From NCBI GenBank assembly GCA_023248665.1, contig JAHFEC010000042.1, forward strand, positions 1 through 9,382: a DNA stretch of 9,382 bases, written 5' to 3'. Position 1 is the first letter of the stretch. The number at the start of each line of letters is the position of its first letter. A program made the position numbers and the translations under genes. This document shows, piece by piece, positions 1 through 5,381 of this stretch. The stretch comes from Microcaldota archaeon. Its GTDB lineage: Archaea; Micrarchaeota; Micrarchaeia; Anstonellales; Anstonellaceae. Below the pieces are notes generated by a model, which saw only the letters and a program-made list of their open reading frames with translations, was not told the origin of the DNA and searched no databases.

Positions 1-47
1 TTTTGATCGGTTCCATGGAAGCACGCGACAAGAGGCTCGTATGGGAA

Positions 48-58
48 GGATATAAAGG
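48..58 (+). promoter_or_regulatory. TATA-like box outside the left end of the IS
   Basis: The sequence ggatataaagg resembles an archaeal TATA box. A start site about 25-30 bases downstream would fall near 76-83, inside the left terminal repeat of the insertion sequence. It could drive the transposase from outside. It could also be a host promoter cut off from its gene by the insertion. No coding sequence is seen in 1-68. This is motif evidence only. Confidence 0.3.
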
Positions 59-68
59 TTGACGAAAA

Positions 69-87
69 AAGTACGTGTTTAGCTGAC
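69..87 (+). repeat. Left terminal inverted repeat of the IS
   Basis: Left end reads aagtacgtgtttagctgac. It matches the reverse complement of 1441-1459 at 16 of 19 positions, with an uninterrupted 9-bp core, gtgtttagc, at 75-83. The outermost base is uncertain because no target duplication marks it. Confidence 0.75.
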
Positions 88-103
88 CTCGACCGAAAGA
101 AGC

Positions 104-110
104 AAATATC
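104..110 (+). promoter_or_regulatory. Possible internal TATA-like box for the transposase
   Basis: The AT-rich stretch aaatatc lies about 29-35 bases before the GTG start at 139, the spacing seen at the other TATA-like boxes in this window. It would give the element its own promoter and a nearly leaderless transposase mRNA. No Shine-Dalgarno sequence precedes the GTG. The match is weak. Confidence 0.25.
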
Positions 111-138
111 TTTTCCTCGTTAAAGCCCCGGCGACAAT

Positions 139-1449
139 GTGGATGACGATGGGCTAATGCAAAGGGTGGCCCAGCTCGAAAAGGAGAATAAGGAGCTGCG
201 GCAGCTGGTGGTTCAGCTCCAGCAGAAGATTTTGGAGCTGGAGGCTAAGCTCCTGCTCTATGAGAATCCAAACACCCCTTCCTCAAAGAAGAGGTTCAGG
301 GAAAAGAAAGATGATGAGGGCGAAAAACCAAAGGGCCGCCCCCCTGGGGCGGAAGGCTCCACCCGCCCCACTCCGGAGCCGACGGAAACTATTGAGGCAA
401 AAGAAGACAAATGCCCCTATTGCCATTCCCTTCTTGGCTTGCCTGCTTTTATTGAGTCCAAAGTCATCGAAGAGCTTCCGGCACCAGTGGCGCTGAGAAT
501 AATCCGGTTCCTCATTGCCCATTACGACTGCCGCTGCGGGCGGCATGTGGTGGCTCGGCATCCTGATTTGCCAACCGGGGGCCGTTTCGGCCCCCAGATG
601 CTGTCCGAGATAGCCCATCTGCGGATGGAAGACCGCCTGCCCTTCCGAAAGATACAACGCTCGCTTCTGCGCCGCCATGGGGTGCTCATCACTCCCGCCA
701 CCATGCTCCATGTGGCGGAGAGAGTGGCAGATTCCCTCACCCCTGAATATGAACGACTAATCAAAATAATCAGGGCTGCCTCCGTAGCCTATTGTGACGA
801 GACCACCTTCAGGGTGGATGGGAAGGACTGGTATCTTTGGGTGTTCAGCGACGGCATCCATACAATCTTCGTGCTGCGCGACAGCCGCAGCGGCACCATG
901 GTGGATGAGATACTTGGAACTGATTTCAAGGGAGTCATTGTTTCAGACGGCTATGCCGTGTATGGGAACCGCGGACTTCACCAGCGCTGCTGGGCCCACC
1001 TCATCCGGGAATTGAAATTTGCCGTAGAATCAGAACCAAAACTGTCCGGCTTCCTTGATGATCTCCGAGATATTTTCCACCGGACCAAGGAGAAAATCAT
1101 CGGAAACCCCCCTCTGGTTGAGCGCCGGAGCATCCGGCGCGGAATGGAAGAGGAATTACGACAGATGCTTGACTGCGCCAGCTCTCATCTCTCACTCAGG
1201 AAATTTTGCACCTATCTTGAGAATGGGATGGCAGATTGGATGACATTTGTTGAGCACTCTGGAGTAGAACCAACCAATAATACCGCAGAGTTGGCTCTGA
1301 GGGAACATGTGGTGATGCGCCGCATCATCGGCACCCTGCGGGGGGCGCAGGGTGCCCGCACCCACTCCGTGCTCTCCTCTGTCCTGACTACTTGGAGGCT
1401 GGAGGGAAGGGATACGAGCGATCGGTTAGCGCGGGCTGTCGTTGGCTAA
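139..1449 (+). CDS. IS66 family transposase (TnpC-like, DDE)
   Basis: The 436-residue protein has the order of parts expected of an IS66 transposase. Residues 7-42 are a leucine-rich coiled coil. Next come an N-x-N-T-P-S-S-K linker (43-50) and a basic/Pro-rich stretch. A zinc-finger region has Cys pairs at 92/95 and 131/133. A DDE nuclease domain follows. Likely catalytic residues are D220 (in YCDET), D270 (in VSDGY) and E384 (in NNTAE), with the CWAHLIRE motif at 284-291 and the family's conserved C-terminal RRIIGTLRGAQGA. The enzyme would cut and join the element ends. The reading frame is intact, so it may still be active. The start is GTG at 139; ATG at 157 is an in-frame alternative that would still keep the coiled coil. 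An ATG at 137 is out of frame and stops after six codons. The stop codon lies inside the right terminal repeat. Confidence 0.93.
   Translation: MDDDGLMQRVAQLEKENKELRQLVVQLQQKILELEAKLLLYENPNTPSSKKRFREKKDDEGEKPKGRPPGAEGSTRPTPEPTETIEAKEDKCPYCHSLLGLPAFIESKVIEELPAPVALRIIRFLIAHYDCRCGRHVVARHPDLPTGGRFGPQMLSEIAHLRMEDRLPFRKIQRSLLRRHGVLITPATMLHVAERVADSLTPEYERLIKIIRAASVAYCDETTFRVDGKDWYLWVFSDGIHTIFVLRDSRSGTMVDEILGTDFKGVIVSDGYAVYGNRGLHQRCWAHLIRELKFAVESEPKLSGFLDDLRDIFHRTKEKIIGNPPLVERRSIRRGMEEELRQMLDCASSHLSLRKFCTYLENGMADWMTFVEHSGVEPTNNTAELALREHVVMRRIIGTLRGAQGARTHSVLSSVLTTWRLEGRDTSDRLARAVVG
1330..1356. repeat. Perfect 11-bp hairpin inside the transposase gene
   Basis: The arms at 1330-1340 (ggcaccctgcg) and 1346-1356 (cgcagggtgcc) are exact reverse complements separated by five G residues. 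The hairpin falls in the codons for the conserved GTLRGAQGA segment. It may be a by-product of the protein sequence or a structure that lowers transposase translation; the sequence alone does not decide. Confidence 0.7.
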
Positions 1450-1459
1450 ACACATACTT
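1441..1459 (-). repeat. Right terminal inverted repeat of the IS
   Basis: On the minus strand this end reads aagtatgtgtttagccaac, matching the left end at 16 of 19 positions. It contains the transposase stop codon (1447-1449). The host hisS promoter begins about 13 bp further on. Confidence 0.75.
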
Positions 1460-1472
1460 GGATGCAAACCGA

Positions 1473-1480
1473 TTTATAAT
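1473..1480 (+). promoter_or_regulatory. TATA box of the hisS-rib cluster
   Basis: The box tttataat begins 29 bases before the ATG at 1502, matching archaeal TATA-to-start-site spacing. It therefore predicts a leaderless mRNA starting at or next to that ATG. With the ATG at 1496 the spacing would be only 23 bases, too short for a leaderless start there. No Shine-Dalgarno sequence precedes either ATG. This is the only clear promoter in front of hisS through ribA. Confidence 0.6.
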
Positions 1481-1501
1481 CCCTAAGTCCTAGTTATGGC
1501 C

Positions 1502-2857
1502 ATGAGTGATTATTCAACCCCGAAAGGGATGCGGGATTTCTTTGGCGCGACCATGCTTTTGCGCCAGAAGATGGTTTCCACCATCGATAGCGTGTACAAG
1601 GCGTGGGGCTACCAGCCGCTCTCTACGCCGGCGATGGAATCCGTGCAGACTCTCAATGCGAAGGCCGGAACCGGGCGGGTAGTGGCCGGGAACGGCGAGC
1701 CCGCGCGCAGCGGCGGCTCATCCGCGCCGTCGGTTGCCGGCACTGAAATCGCGGGCCAGCTTTTCAAAATCGAGGAGAGCGACCTCGCCCTGCGCTTTGA
1801 TTTGACCGTGCCGCTCGCGCGCTTCGCGGCCAATTCCTCCATGCCCAAGCCCTACAAGAGATACGCCATCGCACCGGTCTGGCGAAGGGAAGAGCCGCAA
1901 AAGGGGAGGTTTCGCGAATTCCTGCAGGCCGACGCCGACATCATCGGCACGCCGTCCATGCGCGCCGAGGCCGAACTGCTGGCCATGGCCTCCGACGCGC
2001 TCGTGAAATTGGGATTTGAGGATTTCACCATCCTTTTGAGCAACCGAAAAATCCTCTCCGCCATCGTAAAGAAGCTCGAAATCCGGGACGAGACCGGCGT
2101 GCTGCGCGCCTTGGACAAGCTGGACAAGATCGGGCCGGACGGCGTGCGCGAAGAGCTGGCCAGATTGGGGCTGGACAAGAACCAGGCCGAGGCCATCCTC
2201 AAAATCATCTCAAGGAAAGGCGGCGAGTCCAACGAAAAAATCCTCAAGAGCCTCGACGCCTATTCCGAGGAGGGCGCCAGCGAGCTGGAGCAGATTCTGG
2301 ATTTCCTCAAGCCGTACGCTCTTTCGGGCGAGCGCGTGCGCATCGATCCCTCGCTCGTGCGCGGGTTGGGCTATTACACCGGCCCAATCTTCGAGATAAA
2401 AGCCTCGGACGAGATCGGCTCGGTGGCCGGCGGCGGGCGCTACGACAATCTGCTCGGAATATACGGGCAGGCCGACTGCGCGGTGGGCATCAGCCTCGGC
2501 ATCGAGCGCCTCATCGCCTTGCAGGAAGGGAAGATAAAGGACGGGAAAAAAGCCCGCGCGTCCAGCACGGACGTCCTTATCGTCGCGATCGACGAATCAT
2601 GCTATCCCAAAGCCGTCGAGCTGGCCTCGGCGCTTCGCGCCTCCGGCCTGTCGGTCCAGACCGACCTCAACGAGCGGAACATGCGCAAGCAGCTGGATTA
2701 CGCCAACGCGCTGGGGATCCCGTTCGCGCTCATCGTGGGCAAGAAGGAGATCGAATCCGGCGAATACATGCTCAAGGATTTGGGCACCGGAGAGCAGGAG
2801 GAATTCCCGCCGGAGCAGATCGCCAAACAGATCATCGAAAGCACCCGTGCCAAGTAA
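1502..2857 (+). CDS. hisS: Histidyl-tRNA synthetase (class II)
   Basis: Charges tRNA-His with histidine in the cytoplasm, using ATP. Counting from the ATG at 1502 (451 residues), an N-terminal Y-S-T-P-K-G-M-R-D-F segment is followed by LRFDLTVPLARF (97-108), motif 2 VWRREEP with GRFREFLQADADIIG (126-149), a histidine-binding VRGLGYYTG (286-294) and motif 3 with GGGRYDN and GIERL (310-337). An anticodon-binding alpha/beta domain runs from about 356 to 446. The LRFDLT and GRFREFLQ forms are those of archaeal/eukaryotic HisRS. Two oddities: the usual Asp of RGLDYYT is Gly (residue 290), and residues about 56-80 form a Gly/Ser/Ala-rich insert. The start at 1502 is preferred over the in-frame ATG at 1496 because of TATA spacing. 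It is followed after 12 nt by ribB and is probably the first gene of that transcript. Confidence 0.95.
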   Translation: MSDYSTPKGMRDFFGATMLLRQKMVSTIDSVYKAWGYQPLSTPAMESVQTLNAKAGTGRVVAGNGEPARSGGSSAPSVAGTEIAGQLFKIEESDLALRFDLTVPLARFAANSSMPKPYKRYAIAPVWRREEPQKGRFREFLQADADIIGTPSMRAEAELLAMASDALVKLGFEDFTILLSNRKILSAIVKKLEIRDETGVLRALDKLDKIGPDGVREELARLGLDKNQAEAILKIISRKGGESNEKILKSLDAYSEEGASELEQILDFLKPYALSGERVRIDPSLVRGLGYYTGPIFEIKASDEIGSVAGGGRYDNLLGIYGQADCAVGISLGIERLIALQEGKIKDGKKARASSTDVLIVAIDESCYPKAVELASALRASGLSVQTDLNERNMRKQLDYANALGIPFALIVGKKEIESGEYMLKDLGTGEQEEFPPEQIAKQIIESTRAK

Positions 2858-2869
2858 GAAGGCTCCATC

Positions 2870-3694
2870 ATGGAAAAAAAACCCGATCCGCTCACGTCCA
2901 TCCTCGAGGCCCTGCGCGAAGGGACGCCCTTGGTCATACTCGACGATCCGGGGCGCGAGGGCGAAGCCGATCTCATCCTGCACGCGAGCTTCCTGACGCC
3001 CAAGAACGTCGGCCTTCTGAGGGCCCGGGCCGGCGGGCTGGTCTGCTTGGGCATGGACATGGCCACGGCCGGCGCCCTGCAAATCCCGTTTGCGGCCGAT
3101 CTGCTGCGCCAGAGCGCCTCGCCGACATTGCGCGCGCTGGCCCTGTCCCGCGCGCCGTACGGCGATCCGTCCGCTTTCTCGGTCTGGGTCAACCACAAGA
3201 GCACGTTTACCGGCATCACGGATGAGGACCGCAGCAAGACCATCCTCGCTTTCGAGAAAATGGTGCGCGAGAGCGTGCCACGCCAAAATAAAGGGAAAGC
3301 CGGCGAGACGGCATCTCCCGTTTCCATCCGCCGCGCGGGCGAAGCGAAATCCGGCGAATCCATCTCCGAGCGTTTTGTCAAGGAGTTCTACTCGCCGGGG
3401 CACGTGCCCCTCCTCATCGCGCGCGAGCTCTCCGTCCGGCAGGGGCATACCGATTTCGGCCTCGCGCTGGCCCGCCGTGCCGGCATGAGCCCGGCCGTGG
3501 TGATGTGCGAGATGCTTGGCGACGACTCGAAGGCCCTCCCGTGGGCCGACGCCCGCCGCCTCGCCCGGGAGAACGGCTGGCCGTCCGTCGACGGACAAAC
3601 ATTATTGAACCTCTTGGGCGTGAAAAAGAACGAGGGCGGGCCAACGATGAACGGGGACGGGCCCGCGGCCCGCCCGAAAAGGGGGACGTCCTAA
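2870..3694 (+). CDS. ribB: 3,4-dihydroxy-2-butanone 4-phosphate synthase
   Basis: Converts ribulose 5-phosphate to formate and 3,4-dihydroxy-2-butanone 4-phosphate, the four-carbon unit that RibH uses. The 274-residue protein has the active-site loop DDPGREGEADLI (25-36), the central VNHKSTFTGITDEDRSKTI (107-125), SPGHVPLL (175-182) and a C-terminal RQGHTDFGLALARRAG (190-205) followed by VMCEML. The family usually reads GHTE, whereas here it is GHTD (D195), a conservative but unusual change at an active-site acid. Residues about 136-165 are a polar, Lys/Ser/Glu-rich insert, and the last 25 residues are low-complexity, so the protein is longer than a bare DHBP synthase domain. It is a stand-alone enzyme, not the RibBA fusion common in bacteria. 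It starts 12 nt after hisS and ends 1 nt before ribC, so it is cotranscribed. Confidence 0.92.
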   Translation: MEKKPDPLTSILEALREGTPLVILDDPGREGEADLILHASFLTPKNVGLLRARAGGLVCLGMDMATAGALQIPFAADLLRQSASPTLRALALSRAPYGDPSAFSVWVNHKSTFTGITDEDRSKTILAFEKMVRESVPRQNKGKAGETASPVSIRRAGEAKSGESISERFVKEFYSPGHVPLLIARELSVRQGHTDFGLALARRAGMSPAVVMCEMLGDDSKALPWADARRLARENGWPSVDGQTLLNLLGVKKNEGGPTMNGDGPAARPKRGTS

Positions 3695-3695
3695 A

Positions 3696-4196
3696 ATGAA
3701 AACCATCTCCAAACCCAAAATAGGCATTGTGGACACCACGTTCTCGACAGTGGACATGGGAGCCATGGCCCTAGACGAACTGAAGAAGAATTACCCGCAA
3801 ATCAAAGTCCTGCGCCATACCGTGCCGGGTTTCAAAGATCTCGCCGTCGAATGCCAGCGTTTGCTTAAAAATGAGAAATGCGACATCGCGCTGGCGCTGG
3901 GCATGGTGGGGGGCGCGCCGATCGACACCCAATGTGCGCACGAAGCGAGCCTGGGAATCCAGATGGCCAAGATGAACGCCGGCAAACACATCCTTGAGGT
4001 ATTCGTTCATATGAACGAATCAGAGCGCGCGGACGGCTCGATTGACGAAGCAGACCTGCTCGCGCTTACCCAAGACCGCACCCGAAAGCACGTGCATAAT
4101 GCCGTCTGGCTGGTGTGCGACCCGGACAAGCTCATCAAGCGGGCTGGAACCGGAAGACGACAGGGAAGACAGGACGTTGGAGGCATAAAATCATGA
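3696..4196 (+). CDS. ribC: Archaeal-type riboflavin synthase
   Basis: Catalyses the last step, dismutation of two 6,7-dimethyl-8-ribityllumazine molecules to riboflavin and the pyrimidine precursor. At 166 residues it matches the archaeal RibC family, which is related to lumazine synthase rather than to bacterial RibE. Visible family motifs are KIGIVDTTFSTVDMG (8-22), HTVPGFKDLAVECQ (41-54), ALALGM (65-70), QCAHEASLG (79-87), HILEVFVH (98-105) and a C-terminal GTGRRQGRQDVGG (151-163). The ATG at 3696 is 1 nt after the ribB stop, and the last four bases overlap the ribH start (ATGA), which suggests translational coupling. I see no truncation. This gene is the clearest archaeal marker in the window. 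Confidence 0.94.
   Translation: MKTISKPKIGIVDTTFSTVDMGAMALDELKKNYPQIKVLRHTVPGFKDLAVECQRLLKNEKCDIALALGMVGGAPIDTQCAHEASLGIQMAKMNAGKHILEVFVHMNESERADGSIDEADLLALTQDRTRKHVHNAVWLVCDPDKLIKRAGTGRRQGRQDVGGIKS
4179..4183 (+). promoter_or_regulatory. Shine-Dalgarno sequence for ribH
   Basis: ggagg ends 9 nt before the ATG at 4193, inside the 3' end of ribC. It decides the ribH start in favour of 4193 over the upstream in-frame ATG at 4115, which would add 26 residues lacking family similarity. Confidence 0.6.
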
Positions 4197-4618
4197 CCAA
4201 ATCCATTGCCATTATCGTCGCCGACTTCAACAACGAGATCACCGGCCGGATGCTCGCGCAGGCCGAAGAGGAGGCCCAAAAGGCCGGCGCAAACGTGGCC
4301 AAGGTGGCGCACGTGCCCGGCACCTATGATATGCCGCTCATCGTGGCCACCCTTCTTGAGCGCGAAGACGTGGATGCGGCCGTGGCGCTCGGGGCGGTCA
4401 TTAAAGGGGAGACCGGCCACGACGAAGTAGTCGTGCGCGTCTGCGCCAAGCAATTGAGCGACCTGTCCATCGAGTTCGGCAAGCCGGTCGGCATGGGCAT
4501 CATCGGGCCGGGCGCCACCCATGCGCATGCGCAGGCCCGGGCGGACGGATATGCAAAGCGCGCGGTTCAGGCCGCGCTCAAACTCATCGACGCGCAGTCG
4601 GGGGCGCAGGAAGAATGA
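4193..4618 (+). CDS. ribH: 6,7-dimethyl-8-ribityllumazine synthase
   Basis: Condenses 5-amino-6-ribitylaminouracil with dihydroxybutanone phosphate to give the lumazine consumed by RibC; family members assemble into pentamers or 60-mer shells. The 141-residue protein shows VADFNNEIT (9-17, ribityl-binding Phe), HVPGTYDMPL (40-49), ALGAVIKGETGHDEVV (65-80) with the likely catalytic His76, and GIIGPGATHAHAQARADGYAKRAVQAALK (102-130) at the C terminus. The GET-x-HDE form is the one I associate with archaeal RibH. The start at 4193 overlaps the ribC stop as ATGA and has a Shine-Dalgarno sequence nearby. The 3' end overlaps ribA in the same way. Length equals that of compact archaeal lumazine synthases, with nothing missing. 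Confidence 0.95.
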   Translation: MTKSIAIIVADFNNEITGRMLAQAEEEAQKAGANVAKVAHVPGTYDMPLIVATLLEREDVDAAVALGAVIKGETGHDEVVVRVCAKQLSDLSIEFGKPVGMGIIGPGATHAHAQARADGYAKRAVQAALKLIDAQSGAQEE

Positions 4619-5292
4619 AAACGAGCAAGAAAAACAGCCCGCCCGCGCGTCCGCTCGAAGTCGGCCAGTCTGCGAGCCGGTCCGTGGGCGACTGCGGCCA
4701 GCCGAATTCGCACTTGGTGCGCGTGGCCAAGACCGTATTGCCTACAAAATACGGCAAGTTCAATCTCTGGGCCTATCAGGAGAAGAGCGGCCCCACCCAT
4801 CTGGCCCTCTTCGTCGGCGAAGTCAACGGGGCCGAGCGCGTGCCCGTGCGCCTGCATTCCGAATGCGTCACCGGCGACGCGCTCGGTTCCTTGCGCTGTG
4901 ATTGCGGGCCCCAGTTGGAGAAAGCCATGCGCCAGCTTGCGGCCGGCGGGCTGGGCGTGCTCATCCACCTCGACCAGGAGGGCCGCGGCATCGGGCTGGC
5001 GAACAAGATGAAAGCCTATGCCCTCCAAGACCAGGGACACGACACCGTGGAGGCCAACCTGCTTCTGGGGTTCGCCGAGGACAAGCGGGATTATTCGTCC
5101 GCCGCCTGCATCCTGCGCGACCTCGGGGTGAAATCTGCCCTCCTGCTCACCAACAACCCCAAGAAAATCGAGGGGCTGGAAAAATGCGGGATCAAGGTCG
5201 AGGGCCGCCTGCCGCTCCTGACGAGCCGCAATCCGCACAACGAGCGCTATCTGGCCACCAAGAAGAAGAAGATGCATCATTGGATAGATTAA
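4615..5292 (+). CDS. ribA: GTP cyclohydrolase II (bacterial type)
   Basis: Opens the imidazole ring of GTP to give the 2,5-diaminopyrimidine that starts the riboflavin pathway, releasing formate and pyrophosphate. The 225-residue protein carries the zinc motif HSECVTGDALGSLRCDCG (C84, C95, C97), the nucleophile/GTP loop LDQEGRGIGL (119-128), KAYALQDQGHDTVEAN (133-148) with the Tyr typical of true GTP cyclohydrolase II, the RDY segment (158-160), LLTNNPKK (177-184) and the C-terminal NPHNERYLATK (206-216). This is the bacterial/plant enzyme, not archaeal GTP cyclohydrolase III (ArfA). About 33 residues precede the region where E. coli RibA begins; they are polar and low-complexity and could be a linker or a remnant. 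The ATG overlaps the ribH stop as ATGA, which supports this start. It is not fused to RibB. Confidence 0.94.
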   Translation: MKTSKKNSPPARPLEVGQSASRSVGDCGQPNSHLVRVAKTVLPTKYGKFNLWAYQEKSGPTHLALFVGEVNGAERVPVRLHSECVTGDALGSLRCDCGPQLEKAMRQLAAGGLGVLIHLDQEGRGIGLANKMKAYALQDQGHDTVEANLLLGFAEDKRDYSSAACILRDLGVKSALLLTNNPKKIEGLEKCGIKVEGRLPLLTSRNPHNERYLATKKKKMHHWID

Positions 5293-5295
5293 AAG

Positions 5296-5330
5296 CAAAA
5301 TCCGGCTTAAAACACAAAATCCGGCCCGGA
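5296..5330. repeat. 11-bp direct repeat plus palindrome upstream of ribD
   Basis: caaaatccggc occurs exactly at 5296-5306 and again at 5315-5325, a 19-bp period (nearly two helical turns). The second copy runs into the near-palindrome tccgg-c-ccgga at 5320-5330. It lies between the ribA stop and a TATA-like box, so an operator for ribD is plausible but unproven. Confidence 0.45.
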
Positions 5331-5346
5331 CCCCTTGCGGATAGGC

Positions 5347-5354
5347 TAAAAAAT
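5347..5354 (+). promoter_or_regulatory. TATA-like box upstream of ribD
   Basis: taaaaaat begins 35 bases before the ATG at 5382, predicting a start site near 5375-5378 and a leader of a few bases. The 89-nt gap between ribA and ribD, unlike the overlaps before it, fits a separate promoter here. No Shine-Dalgarno sequence precedes the ATG. Confidence 0.35.
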
Positions 5355-5381
5355 CTTGCGCTGGTGCCTCTAGCGATTGAT

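Larger units (their letters stand above)
69..1459 (+). mobile_element. IS66-like insertion sequence with a single transposase gene
   Basis: The element is about 1.39 kb, bounded by imperfect inverted repeats of 19 bp (16 of 19 identical) at 69-87 and 1441-1459, with one transposase gene filling the interior. Classical IS66 elements carry tnpA, tnpB and tnpC, but simpler relatives of the ISBst12 type carry only the tnpC-like transposase, and this one fits that simpler form. Its base composition is visibly lower in GC than the genes that follow, consistent with arrival by transfer. I could not find the 8-bp target duplication expected for the family, so the exact outer boundary may be off by a few bases or the insertion may be old. 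The right end lies only about 13 bp before the hisS TATA box. Confidence 0.8.

Noticed and set aside
5..12. gatcggtt repeated at 1420-1427, as a possible element boundary or target duplication
   Set aside because: The second copy lies inside the transposase gene, interior to the right terminal repeat, so it cannot be a target duplication. It is most likely chance.
2597..3598. 333-codon open frame on the minus strand
   Set aside because: It is antisense to the hisS end and ribB, which have clear family motifs. Its translation shows no recognisable domain.
4115..4192. Earlier in-frame ATG for ribH
   Set aside because: The added 26 residues are basic and unlike lumazine synthase. ATG 4193 has a Shine-Dalgarno sequence, an ATGA overlap with ribC, and gives the usual 141-residue length.
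4902..5381. Long open upstream extension of the ribD frame
   Set aside because: It lies over ribA in another frame and gives an Arg/Pro/Gly-rich sequence with no RibD similarity; ribA in its own frame has all its motifs. The openness is a GC-content effect.
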